Positions 1-5,955 of a stretch of DNA of 8,777 bases are shown in pieces. This DNA is from Brucellaceae bacterium. Its GTDB lineage: Bacteria; Pseudomonadota; Alphaproteobacteria; Rhizobiales; Rhizobiaceae. The stretch's first letter is position 1, and each line of letters starts with the position of its first letter. The DNA is taken from assembly GCA_031253705.1 (NCBI GenBank), contig JAIRVW010000406.1, positions 1 through 8,777 on the forward strand. Direction: 5' to 3'. The notes below the pieces were generated by a model. The model searched no databases, was not told where the DNA came from, and saw only the letters and a list, made by a program, of their open reading frames with translations. Both the position numbers and the translations under genes were made by a program.

Positions 1-517
1 CGTCTGCACGCTGCGGATTACGCACGCAAAGCGCAATATCGGTGATCGGACGCACCGCACTATGGGCGCGGGCGAGATTGGACGACACTGCACCGGCACC
101 CATAATCACAAGGCGGGAAGCATCTTCGCGGGCAAGGTAGCGGGCAGCAAGAGCGGAGGCGGCGGCGGTGCGCCAGCGGGTCAGGCTCTGGCCGTCGATG
201 AGAGCTTTCGGCTCACCGGTAATACCGTCGAGCAGCAGATAAACGCCCATAACCGCCGGTTTGTTGATCAGACCATTATCAGGAGAGACCGTGACGATTT
301 TGACGCCCATATAGCCCTGCGACTGATCCTCAAGTTTATGAAAATCAGACCATGCAGGCATCAGCAGCAGCATGGATGGCGTGCCTTCAGGGCGCTCAAC
401 CGGATGATGGTGGCGCACAGGCTGGATCATGCCGTTACGGAAAGCGCTGTCCAGCGCATCGACCAGTTCCGGCCAGGTCATCAGATTATCAACGGCAGCA
501 GCGGAAATATGAAGCAT
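1..517 (-). CDS. Ornithine cyclodeaminase / mu-crystallin family NAD(P)-dependent enzyme, N-terminal 172 codons (partial)
   Basis: Reading the minus strand from an ATG at 517 to the window edge gives 172 codons without a stop. The 3' end lies outside the window. The family contains ornithine cyclodeaminase, alanine dehydrogenase and pyrroline-/ketimine-type imine reductases, which are soluble cytoplasmic enzymes. The conserved family block TRWRTAAASALAARYLAR is seen around residues 115-132, followed by a Rossmann dinucleotide-binding glycine motif, GAGAVSSNLARAH, near residues 140-152. The N-terminal part with MTWPELVDAL and the segment VSPDNGLINKP also fit the family. Substrate cannot be assigned: the family is functionally mixed and the C-terminal half is missing. 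It lies 224 bases downstream of the LapA-domain gene. The start is weakly supported, with AAAAGG about 11 bases upstream, and a short upstream ORF (489-548) with a better Shine-Dalgarno overlaps it. The family call is firm, the exact reaction is not. Confidence 0.85.
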   Translation of the reverse strand, partial: MLHISAAAVDNLMTWPELVDALDSAFRNGMIQPVRHHHPVERPEGTPSMLLLMPAWSDFHKLEDQSQGYMGVKIVTVSPDNGLINKPAVMGVYLLLDGITGEPKALIDGQSLTRWRTAAASALAARYLAREDASRLVIMGAGAVSSNLARAHSAVRPITDIALCVRNPQRAD

Positions 518-548
518 TGTTTGTCAGGCCTTTTATGATGCCGCCCAT
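489..548 (-). other. Possible short upstream ORF overlapping the cyclodeaminase start
   Basis: On the minus strand AGGAG (552-556) is followed after 3 bases by ATG at 546-548. The frame runs 19 codons to TGA at 489-491 and overlaps the cyclodeaminase ATG (515-517) in another frame. The cyclodeaminase itself has only a distant Shine-Dalgarno, so coupled re-initiation is conceivable. The 3-base spacing is short and nothing shows that this peptide is made. Confidence 0.2.
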
Positions 549-741
549 TGTCTCCTGCAATGCACGGACATTTATTTTCATTCACAACAACAGATTGTTC
601 CCACGCCTGAACAGGTGAGACAAGCATGATCTGTATGAAGTTAATGAAAAAGCCTGATCACTTAAAACTCACAGCTTCCAAAGCACGGATGATTCCGTCA
701 GCCGAAGCGTGGGGTGGGAGGTTTTTTGTGTGCTGCAGAGG

Positions 742-1068
742 TCAGGTCAGTGACGAGGCTGACGGCAGGTTCTTTGCTTCGGCCTGCTGGGCGCGGCTCA
801 AAAGCGCATCGGCTTCCGCCTTGCGTTTGCGGGCGAGTTTACGGTGCCGCCCTTGCGTAAACCAGATCAGCAGTCCGCCGGTGAGAATGCCGACAAGAAA
901 AGCACCAAGCACCCACAGAAACAGCGGCGCTGTATAAGTCAGCGCGGGATTGCCGGGATTGAACGGATCAAGCGTAACACTGACTGCACCGCGATTAGCG
1001 ACTGACAGCACGATCAATATGACTGCGAGAGGCAGCGCAATAATAAGTGTCAGGAAACGGCTGGTCAT
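742..1068 (-). CDS. LapA-domain (DUF1049) inner-membrane protein
   Basis: A 108-residue protein with two hydrophobic segments (about residues 4-24 and 46-69) joined by a short loop, followed by a basic, Ala/Lys/Arg-rich tail (about 73-98) likely to be helical or coiled coil. This layout, with SVANRGAVSVTLDPF between the helices and a GxLxGxLxG-like second helix, is the LapA/DUF1049 family. In enterobacteria LapA works with LapB in control of lipopolysaccharide synthesis, and alphaproteobacterial members are often found just after ihfB, as here. I chose the ATG at 1068 because the hydrophobic helix begins three residues later. An in-frame ATG at 1125 would add 19 residues without a Shine-Dalgarno and would start inside a strong hairpin. 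The ATG at 1068 has only a weak ACGGA ribosome binding site. The gene is 133 bases downstream of ihfB on the same strand. Confidence 0.85.
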   Translation of the reverse strand: MTSRFLTLIIALPLAVILIVLSVANRGAVSVTLDPFNPGNPALTYTAPLFLWVLGAFLVGILTGGLLIWFTQGRHRKLARKRKAEADALLSRAQQAEAKNLPSASSLT

Positions 1069-1105
1069 GTTTAATATCCGTAAGTCTCTGGCGGCACTCC
1101 GCTTA

Positions 1106-1141
1106 ATAGCATCGCTATCAGGCATAAATATGCCCGATAGC
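1106..1141 (-). other. Mutually exclusive hairpins in the ihfB-lapA spacer
   Basis: Three short segments compete. GCTAT at 1114-1118 can pair with ATAGC at 1106-1110 (5 pairs, 3-base loop) or with ATAGC at 1137-1141 as the base of a much longer stem (1114-1126 with 1129-1141, with one G-U pair when read as minus-strand RNA). Neither is followed by a U-run, so this is not an ordinary intrinsic terminator. It lies in the spacer between ihfB and the LapA gene and could affect RNA processing or differential expression. Confidence 0.4.
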
Positions 1142-1201
1142 TGAAGTGCTGATTTTCACACTGCCCAGAAATGGTAGTTGCTGCCGCAGTGATTTTAGCA
1201 A

Positions 1202-1489
1202 TTATCCGTTGCTGTTATTGAGGCGGTCACGCAGTTCTTTACCGGTCTTGAAGAACGGCACCCATTTTTCTTCCACATCCACCGATTCACCGGTGCGCGG
1301 ATTGCGCCCGTTGCGGGCAGGGCGGTTTTTGACAGAAAATGCACCGAAACCACGGAGCTCAACGCGGTTACCTTCCGCCAGAGCTTCAGTAATTTCATCA
1401 AAGACTGCACCAACGATATTCTCTACGTCACGCTGGAAAAGATGCGGATTGCGGCTGGCGATGATCTGCACGAGTTCAGATTTAATCAC
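1202..1489 (-). CDS. ihfB: Integration host factor, beta subunit
   Basis: A 95-residue HU/IHF-family protein of the usual length. IHF is a heterodimer with IhfA that bends DNA sharply at specific sites and acts in recombination, replication and transcription. Visible marks are the N-terminal helical part ([10 protein letters not shown]), the core RGFGAFSV (about 46-53) and the DNA-intercalating arm tip NPRTGE with Pro64, the position known in Escherichia coli IhfB. The start is a GTG at 1487-1489 with AGAGAGG on the minus strand (AGG eight or nine bases before the GTG), and no better start exists. The gene follows sppA after 274 bases and precedes the LapA-domain gene. It reads beta rather than HU or alpha from the motif [19 protein letters not shown]. 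No IHF consensus site was found in its own leader by eye. Confidence 0.95.
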   Translation of the reverse strand: MIKSELVQIIASRNPHLFQRDVENIVGAVFDEITEALAEGNRVELRGFGAFSVKNRPARNGRNPRTGESVDVEEKWVPFFKTGKELRDRLNNSNG

Positions 1490-1643
1490 TGCGTTCGACC
1501 TCTCTGCAATATTAGCGCTTAATCCGGCTGTTGAACACAGATCGGTGCGCTTCCGGTTTTGATATGCTGCGCATCTGATCCGTTAACCTGTGCAGGCTTT
1601 TCGGGATGCGCTCTTAAAGAATATTCTCAGAACCTGTATGCGG

Positions 1644-1669
1644 GCTGTCCCTGATACGACAGAGACAGC
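1644..1669 (-). other. Hairpin in the sppA-ihfB spacer
   Basis: GCTGTC (1644-1649) pairs with GACAGC (1664-1669), with a further CTG/CAG pairing inside after one mismatch and a 6-base loop ATACGA. No T-run follows on the minus strand, so it is not a convincing terminator. It lies within the probable 5' leader of ihfB. The rest of the 274-base spacer holds no gene that I can support. Confidence 0.35.
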
Positions 1670-1721
1670 TTATTATGAATAATATGGCGATGCTATTAAT
1701 ATTTCATAGCATAACTATATG

Positions 1722-1756
1722 AAAATACGCATTATCCTTAATGGCAGGCGTATTTT
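1722..1756 (-). terminator. Possible sppA terminator
   Basis: Starting 7 bases past the sppA stop codon, AAAATACGC (1722-1730) and GCGTATTTT (1748-1756) form a perfect 9-bp inverted repeat with a 17-base loop. On the minus strand the stem ends in TTTT. The stem is A/T-rich and the T-run is short and part of the stem, so it would be weak or partial. Read-through into ihfB remains possible. Confidence 0.4.
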
Positions 1757-1763
1757 GAAGGTG

Positions 1764-2741
1764 TTATTGCGTTTTTTCTCCGTTGCTACCGTGCCAAACT
1801 GAGAGCATGCCGTCAAGAAAGATACGCTGACCGATCTGCTCGTCAAATAGAGCGCTGCCCTGTTCGGACAAGCCCATGTTCCGCAACAATAATTTCATCG
1901 CGGCCGACGACAGGAGGCTGTTATACGGAGAAGCGTCCGGCTTCCATTCAATTACAGGCAGTTCTTTATCGACGCCTTTGGTAGCAAGCCACGCGATTGA
2001 GGTCTCCTGATCACCAAGTGCATCAATCAGCTTATGCTGCAGGGCCTGTCGTCCGGTATAGACCGAACCGTTGGTGAGTACCGGTAATTTATCAGCAGTA
2101 ATCATCGGGCGTCGTTCTTTGACCAGCCCGACAAACCAGTCATAGGTGTCTTTGACCGTGTTATCGATCATGGCCTTGGCTTCTTCACTGGCCGGCGAGA
2201 AGAAATTCGGCTCCGCCTTCAGCGGGCTGGATTTGATTGTTTCAAATTTCACGCCGACTTTATCCAGCAATCCGCTGATGTCGGGATATTGAAACAGAAC
2301 GCCGATCGAACCGATCATCGAGGTTTTATGGGCGATGATATGGTCTGAAGCGATAGCTATCATATAGCCTGCGGAGGCAGCCAATGTGCCGACTTGCGAG
2401 ACAACCGGTTTTTTATCGGCGATTTTACGTACAGCATCATAAATCACTTCGCCGCCGGTTGTGGTACCGCCCGGTGAGCTGATATCAAGAATGACACCTT
2501 TGACCATATCACTGTCTGCGACATCTTTGAGACGTTTCAAAAGCTCTTCATTGTTATAAATGGTGCCGGTGATGGAAATTTTCGCAATATGAGGGGTATT
2601 GCGGGACGACTTGCTACCGTTGATGTACAGTGCGGCGAAGATTATGATTGCCGCCAGCAGCAGCAATGTAACGGCACGCCAGAAAGTCAGCTTACGGCGG
2701 ATTCGACGACGTTCGAGCACTGCATCGGCAGTATAAGTCAT
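1764..2741 (-). CDS. sppA: Signal peptide peptidase SppA, short single-domain type (S49 family)
   Basis: A 325-residue membrane-anchored serine protease that degrades remnant signal peptides in the inner membrane. A basic N-terminus (ERRRIRRK, 10-17) precedes one membrane helix (about 22-40); the rest faces the periplasm. The catalytic dyad of the family is visible: Ser123 in LAASAGYMIA and Lys175 in SSPLKAEPNFF. SSPGG (88-92) and SMIGSIGV (141-148) are also S49 core motifs. The length fits the single-domain SppA type, not the double-length enterobacterial form. The ATG at 2741 is followed by a basic anchor and preceded by a weak ACGGA. The gene is divergent from lptC across 330 bases and heads the minus-strand group with ihfB. 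The call is firm. The natural substrates in this organism are unknown. Confidence 0.93.
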   Translation of the reverse strand: MTYTADAVLERRRIRRKLTFWRAVTLLLLAAIIIFAALYINGSKSSRNTPHIAKISITGTIYNNEELLKRLKDVADSDMVKGVILDISSPGGTTTGGEVIYDAVRKIADKKPVVSQVGTLAASAGYMIAIASDHIIAHKTSMIGSIGVLFQYPDISGLLDKVGVKFETIKSSPLKAEPNFFSPASEEAKAMIDNTVKDTYDWFVGLVKERRPMITADKLPVLTNGSVYTGRQALQHKLIDALGDQETSIAWLATKGVDKELPVIEWKPDASPYNSLLSSAAMKLLLRNMGLSEQGSALFDEQIGQRIFLDGMLSVWHGSNGEKTQ

Positions 2742-2829
2742 GAGATTTGTCCGTTCTTGGGCTTATATAAAGTCTTTATGCGTCACATAAATAGGAACTG
2801 CTTTATTAGCAGTATAATTTTCGAAGAAG

Positions 2830-2859
2830 ACCTGAAGATGGTATTGTCAGGTTTTTTTT
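2830..2859 (+). terminator. Orphan intrinsic terminator in the sppA-lptC spacer
   Basis: ACCTGA (2830-2835) pairs with TCAGGT (2847-2852) around an 11-base loop, and the second arm runs into eight T residues (2852-2859). A second small hairpin, ACTGC/GCAGT (2797-2801 and 2809-2813), lies just upstream. The polarity is plus, yet no plus-strand gene precedes it. It would end an antisense transcript from sppA or a small RNA starting near 2750-2790, or it could attenuate a long lptC leader. I found no convincing promoter. The rest of the spacer, apart from a candidate lptC promoter, shows no feature. Confidence 0.55.
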
Positions 2860-2929
2860 GACCTCATTTCATTGAAAAGTGATCTGAGCTAAATTTTCGG
2901 TATGCGTTTCTGCAGGCATTCAGCTTGTT

Positions 2930-2957
2930 TTGAACGCGATGTCATCCCATTTATACC
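2930..2957 (+). promoter_or_regulatory. Candidate sigma-70 promoter for lptC
   Basis: TTGAAC (2930-2935) and TATACC (2952-2957) are 16 bases apart, a fair match to the housekeeping consensus, about 115 bases ahead of the lptC start and downstream of the orphan terminator. It was found by eye only. Confidence 0.3.
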
Positions 2958-3071
2958 ACAATAAAAAGCGATTTGAGCGCACTGTATTTCATAGTCGTGC
3001 ATTTCACTGATAAATATTAATACCTTACGTGTAGGCAGCTGGCAAATTGCCGGTTTCAGGAGTTTTGGACT

Positions 3072-3737
3072 GTGTCAGACCATAAAATGGTTTTCGGAGC
3101 ATCAGAAAAAAGTACCGCTGTGTTTCATGCTGCGAAGAGACACAGTATGCGCGTGCGCGTTTTAAAGACTGCGCTGCCGGTTGTTGCTCTTGGTGTGGCT
3201 GCCGTCTTTTCATGGTATACATTTCTGGCCACGCCGGCCTCGACCGTCAAAGTCGAGCTGGATCCGTCTGAAAGCGGCAAGCTGGTTATGACCGGCCCGC
3301 AGCTGAAAGGTTATACCAAAGAGAACCGTCCGTTTTCGATGGTGGCGGTGCGTGCCGTGCAGGATGCCAAGCAGACCGGTGTGGTTGCACTGGAGGGAAT
3401 CAAAGCGCAATTACCGGTCGGTGATAAAAACAGTGCCGAGATTGATGCGCTTTCCGGTGTTTATGACAGCAATAACGGTAATTTGAAATTTGATGATGCC
3501 TTTACCGTCAAAACAACGGATGGCATGGAGGCTAAGCTCGGTTCTGCCCATGTGAATATGTCGAGCGGCGAAATGTCGACCGATAAGCCTGTCGATATCC
3601 GCACGGAAAACGCCCATATTCGCGCCAATAAAATGCAGGTTAAAGAGCATGGTAAGGTGATGGTGTTTGAAAACGAGGTTCATCTGACGATTGAGCCTGT
3701 TGAAGAAACCGCCTCTGCCGCGAAAAAAGGCAGCTGA
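3072..3737 (+). CDS. lptC: LPS export ABC transporter periplasmic protein LptC
   Basis: A 221-residue bitopic inner-membrane protein of the lipopolysaccharide export machine. LptC takes LPS from the LptB2FG transporter and hands it to the periplasmic bridge protein LptA. A cytoplasmic N-terminus of about 30 residues is followed by one membrane helix (about 31-53, VLKTALPVVALGVAAV) and a beta-rich periplasmic domain of the LptC/OstA fold, with characteristic segments such as MTGPQLKGYTKENRPFSM and VDIRTENAHIRANKMQV. The long, charged N-terminal tail is usual for rhizobial LptC. The start is GTG at 3072 with AGGAG at 3058-3062 (9-base spacing). The gene is first of the lpt group. The next gene, lptA, begins 289 bases later. 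The family assignment rests on layout, neighbours and domain style. Confidence 0.9.
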   Translation: MSDHKMVFGASEKSTAVFHAAKRHSMRVRVLKTALPVVALGVAAVFSWYTFLATPASTVKVELDPSESGKLVMTGPQLKGYTKENRPFSMVAVRAVQDAKQTGVVALEGIKAQLPVGDKNSAEIDALSGVYDSNNGNLKFDDAFTVKTTDGMEAKLGSAHVNMSSGEMSTDKPVDIRTENAHIRANKMQVKEHGKVMVFENEVHLTIEPVEETASAAKKGS

Positions 3738-3779
3738 ACCGGTTTGCTGAAGGCAAAAGATGCGTAATCATCTTGTTAT

Positions 3780-3809
3780 GCTGCGTTGCTATGACAGAGT
3801 GAACGCAGC
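3780..3809 (+). other. Hairpin after lptC
   Basis: GCTGCGTT (3780-3787) and AACGCAGC (3802-3809) form a perfect 8-bp stem with a 14-base loop, 43 bases past the lptC stop. No T-run follows, so termination would have to be factor-dependent or the structure may protect the lptC mRNA end. Confidence 0.4.
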
Positions 3810-3871
3810 CGGTAATGCCTGTAACCTGATTAAACATGATGTGATGACTATTTGCATTTCTGCGGTAGTGA

Positions 3872-3901
3872 TTTACACCAATAAGTAATACCCGCTGTTA
3901 T
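3872..3901 (+). promoter_or_regulatory. Weak candidate promoter ahead of lptA
   Basis: TTTACA (3872-3877) and TGTTAT (3896-3901) are 18 bases apart. The -35 is a good match, the -10 only fair. If used, the transcript would begin just before the hairpin at 3925-3945. Confidence 0.2.
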
Positions 3902-3924
3902 AGGGTCGCTGACGGTTTACAGAT

Positions 3925-3945
3925 TCCGCCATGATATATGGCGGA
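3925..3945 (+). promoter_or_regulatory. Hairpin overlapping a strong Shine-Dalgarno ahead of lptA
   Basis: TCCGCCAT (3925-3932) and ATGGCGGA (3938-3945) form a perfect 8-bp stem with the 5-base loop GATAT. The right arm includes the first three bases of a GGAGG Shine-Dalgarno (3943-3947), which serves the 14-codon ORF at 3956, not lptA directly. When folded, the stem would partly hide this site. Confidence 0.4.
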
Positions 3946-3955
3946 GGATAAGAAT

Positions 3956-4000
3956 ATGCTCAAAAGTTTGTTGTGTTATTCTGAAACTTGCGATTTATAA
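3956..4000 (+). CDS. Possible 14-residue leader peptide ahead of lptA
   Basis: ATG at 3956, 8 bases after a full GGAGG Shine-Dalgarno, opens a 14-codon frame (MLKSLLCYSETCDL) that stops at 3998-4000, 26 bases ahead of the lptA start I prefer. It is not in the lptA frame. The Shine-Dalgarno is better than that of most genes in the window and overlaps a perfect hairpin. Either this is a real leader ORF with a role in lptA expression, or a leftover of a former start region. Not recognised as a known peptide. Confidence 0.3.
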   Translation: MLKSLLCYSETCDL

Positions 4001-4026
4001 CAAGGATGCTTTTCGAGGGAATGAAA

Positions 4027-4698
4027 ATGATGCGGCAACAGACATGCGGCGGGCTGAATACAGCCCCACAGAATGAAGTTTCGGGCAAGTCTGCGCTGCG
4101 CCCTGCCGGTGCGCGCCCTCTGGCTGCTCTTTTTATGTCTGTTTTGCTGGCATTGCCTTTGAGCCTTTCCGCGGCTCAGGCGCAGCAGGGTACTTCTATG
4201 GAAGGCCTGAAACTCTCTGACAGCAAAGATCCTGTGTCGATTGATGCCGGCAAGATGGAAGTGCGCGACAAAGAAGGCGTTATCATTCTGACCGGCAATG
4301 TTTCCGTGAAGCAGGGTGATATTGTACTGCGCGCCGGTCGCATGCAGGTCTATACCGCAAAAAACAAAGACGATGCCAAGGGAGCTGATAAAGCCAAAAG
4401 CGGTATCGGCGGTCTGAGCGGCTCGGGCCTGAATGCCGGTGGTATCGAGAAAATCGTTGTCGATGAAAAAGTCTATCTGAAGTCCGGTACACAGGTAGCG
4501 ACCGGTGATGCCGGTACCTATGATGCCAAGGCGCAGACCATGGTGCTGACCGGTAAAAAAGTTGTCCTGTCCGACGGCGACAATATTGCGTCCGGTTGCA
4601 AGCTGACCGCCAATACGCAGACCGGTAAGGCATTTCTGGAAAGCTGCAAAGGCCAGTCCGGCCGCGTTTCCATTATTCTGTCTCCGAAAGACAACTAA
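4027..4698 (+). CDS. lptA: LPS transport periplasmic protein LptA
   Basis: A 223-residue periplasmic protein (OstA fold) that polymerises into the bridge carrying LPS from LptC to LptD in the outer membrane. It has a long basic N-region, a hydrophobic stretch (about 32-48) and a likely signal peptidase site AQA|QQ after residue 52. The mature part carries the LptA/OstA repeats DAGKMEVRD and VIILTGNVSVKQGDIVLRAGRMQVYT and, near the end, a later set around VLTGKKVVLSDGDNIASG. A Lys/Gly-rich insert (AKGADKAKSGIGGLSGSG) separates the halves. Two cysteines near residues 191 and 207 could form a disulfide. The in-frame ATGs at 4006 and 4021 and a TTG at 3988 lack proper spacing. ATG 4027 has GAGGGA 6 bases upstream, so I use it. 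Expression may be set separately from lptC because the gap between them is long. Confidence 0.9.
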   Translation: MMRQQTCGGLNTAPQNEVSGKSALRPAGARPLAALFMSVLLALPLSLSAAQAQQGTSMEGLKLSDSKDPVSIDAGKMEVRDKEGVIILTGNVSVKQGDIVLRAGRMQVYTAKNKDDAKGADKAKSGIGGLSGSGLNAGGIEKIVVDEKVYLKSGTQVATGDAGTYDAKAQTMVLTGKKVVLSDGDNIASGCKLTANTQTGKAFLESCKGQSGRVSIILSPKDN

Positions 4699-4706
4699 AA
4701 TCTGAG

Positions 4707-4748
4707 CAGGTCAGAGCGACTCATGAACGTGAATAGCGCACTGACCTG
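4707..4748 (+). other. Long-loop hairpin between lptA and lptB
   Basis: CAGGTCAG (4707-4714) pairs perfectly with CTGACCTG (4741-4748) around a 26-base loop. It begins 8 bases after the lptA stop and ends 35 bases before lptB. No T-run follows. It may stabilise the upstream message or influence translation of lptB, whose start lacks a clear Shine-Dalgarno. Confidence 0.4.
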
Positions 4749-4783
4749 TATTGAACGAATGAGCTTAATTTTGCTGAACCGTT

Positions 4784-5671
4784 ATGACGGTTCCGGCATC
4801 GGATAACTGGTCTGGATCGCTATTGTCCTCTTTAAACGCACAAACCGATAATGCACCCGATGAGACCGCCGCTGATGCAGTGGCCGGTTTACAGGCGCAG
4901 ACCGCCGGTGAAGAGGGGCAGCGTCCGCCGCAGGAGTTATCACGCCTGAAAGGCACATTGGTTGCCCGTGGTATCAGCAAAAGCTATCGCGGCCGTCAGG
5001 TAGTCAACGGCGTGTCTTTTGGTGTGCGCGCCGGTGAAGCCGTTGGTATTCTGGGGCCGAACGGTGCCGGTAAAACCACCTGTTTCTATATGGTCACCGG
5101 TCTGGTGCCGGTTGACAGCGGCACCATTGAAATCGACGGTTTTGATGTAACGTCCATGCCGATGTATCGCCGTTCACGGCTTGGCATCGGCTATCTGCCG
5201 CAGGAAGCTTCGATTTTCCGTGGTCTCTCAGTCGAAGATAATATCAAGGCGGTGCTGGAAGTGGTCGAGAAAGACCGCAAAAAGCGTGCTGTTGAACTTG
5301 ATGCATTGCTGGAAGAATTTCATATCACGCATCTGCGTAAAGCGCAGGCAATCTCCCTGTCGGGTGGTGAGCGCCGTCGTCTTGAAATCGCGCGCGCTCT
5401 GGCGTCCCGTCCGAATTTTATGCTGCTCGATGAGCCTTTTGCCGGTGTGGATCCGATAGCAGTTGCCGATATTCAGCAACTGGTACGCCATCTGACCAGC
5501 CGTGGCATCGGTGTGCTGATTACCGACCACAATGTGCGTGAAACGCTGGGTCTGATTGACCGCGCTTATATTATTCATGCCGGTCAGGTGCTGACCCATG
5601 GCCGTCCGAAAGAGATTGTTGCCAATCCGGATGTGCGCAGACTGTATCTCGGCGATCAGTTTACATTGTAA
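4784..5671 (+). CDS. lptB: LPS export ABC transporter ATP-binding protein LptB
   Basis: The 295-residue cytoplasmic ATPase of the LptB2FG transporter, which powers LPS extraction from the inner membrane. All ABC motifs are visible: Walker A GPNGAGKTT (91-99), Q-loop Gln140 in GYLPQEASIFRGLSV, signature LSGGE (192-196), Walker B FMLLDEP with Asp216/Glu217, and H-loop His249 in ITDHN. The sequence GYLPQEASIFRGLSVEDNI and the C-terminal LYLGDQF are hallmarks of LptB. About 55 acidic, Ala/Gln-rich residues precede the ABC domain and make the protein longer than the enterobacterial one (about 240 residues). An in-frame stop at 4775-4777 makes ATG 4784 the most upstream start, but no clear Shine-Dalgarno precedes it. 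A TTG at 4958 with AAAGG is a less likely alternative. A terminator follows, and the usual next gene, rpoN, is absent. Confidence 0.95.
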   Translation: MTVPASDNWSGSLLSSLNAQTDNAPDETAADAVAGLQAQTAGEEGQRPPQELSRLKGTLVARGISKSYRGRQVVNGVSFGVRAGEAVGILGPNGAGKTTCFYMVTGLVPVDSGTIEIDGFDVTSMPMYRRSRLGIGYLPQEASIFRGLSVEDNIKAVLEVVEKDRKKRAVELDALLEEFHITHLRKAQAISLSGGERRRLEIARALASRPNFMLLDEPFAGVDPIAVADIQQLVRHLTSRGIGVLITDHNVRETLGLIDRAYIIHAGQVLTHGRPKEIVANPDVRRLYLGDQFTL

Positions 5672-5716
5672 GCGCCGGAATCGCTTCGTATTTACTGAAG
5701 ATGACGGATTGTTTGA

Positions 5717-5748
5717 GGGAGCCTGCGGGCTCCCGATATATTTGATTT
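5717..5748 (+). terminator. lptB terminator
   Basis: GGGAGCC (5717-5723) and GGCTCCC (5728-5734) form a perfect 7-bp GC-rich stem with a 4-base loop, 45 bases after the lptB stop. The tail (GATATATTTGATTT) is T-rich but broken. This is a likely end of the lpt transcript and separates it from hpf. Confidence 0.7.
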
Positions 5749-5793
5749 ATCAGCATATTTTTAACAAGACCGGTTTCGCGACATAAATAAACA

Positions 5794-5842
5794 GCAGGCG
5801 CTTATATAGGTGCTGATTGTGGCAATCAAAGAGCCTGCACCT
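5794..5842 (+). other. Structured non-coding segment between lptB and hpf
   Basis: Two folds share sequence: AGGTGC (5808-5813) with GCACCT (5837-5842) enclosing the perfect hairpin TGATTG-TGG-CAATCA (5814-5828), or GCAGGC (5794-5799) with GCCTGC (5833-5838). A T-rich stretch (5843-5880) follows. It lies upstream of hpf where rpoN is often found in relatives. It may be an hpf leader element or a small RNA. No gene fits in this roughly 285-base gap. Confidence 0.35.
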
Positions 5843-5955
5843 TAATCTTTCAAGGCTTTTAAAGTTTATTTTATTTTATGCCGGTTGGCTTTGCGCAATG
5901 CGCCGGCTTGTGCTTAGATTGCTGTGTTCGAATATATATAGCGAGGTACTGCCAC

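Noticed and set aside
62..538. Plus-strand frame of 158 codons opposite the cyclodeaminase
   Set aside because: The minus strand shows clear family motifs (TRWRTAAASALAARYLAR and a Rossmann glycine motif). The plus frame is an antisense shadow with low-complexity Gly/Ala/His composition.
1103..1699. 13-base inverted repeat GCGATGCTATTAA at 1103-1115 (minus) and 1687-1699 (plus) flanking ihfB
   Set aside because: About one such match is expected by chance in a window of this size over both strands. There are no mobile-element features or target duplications.
5228..5599. Minus-strand frame of 123 codons inside lptB
   Set aside because: It lies antisense to all core ABC motifs of LptB and resembles no family.
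5878..5955. N-terminal extension of hpf by 26 residues
   Set aside because: The extension is cysteine-rich and unlike the family. ATG 5956 has a GAGG site and gives the typical SLRVSGKHMDIG start.
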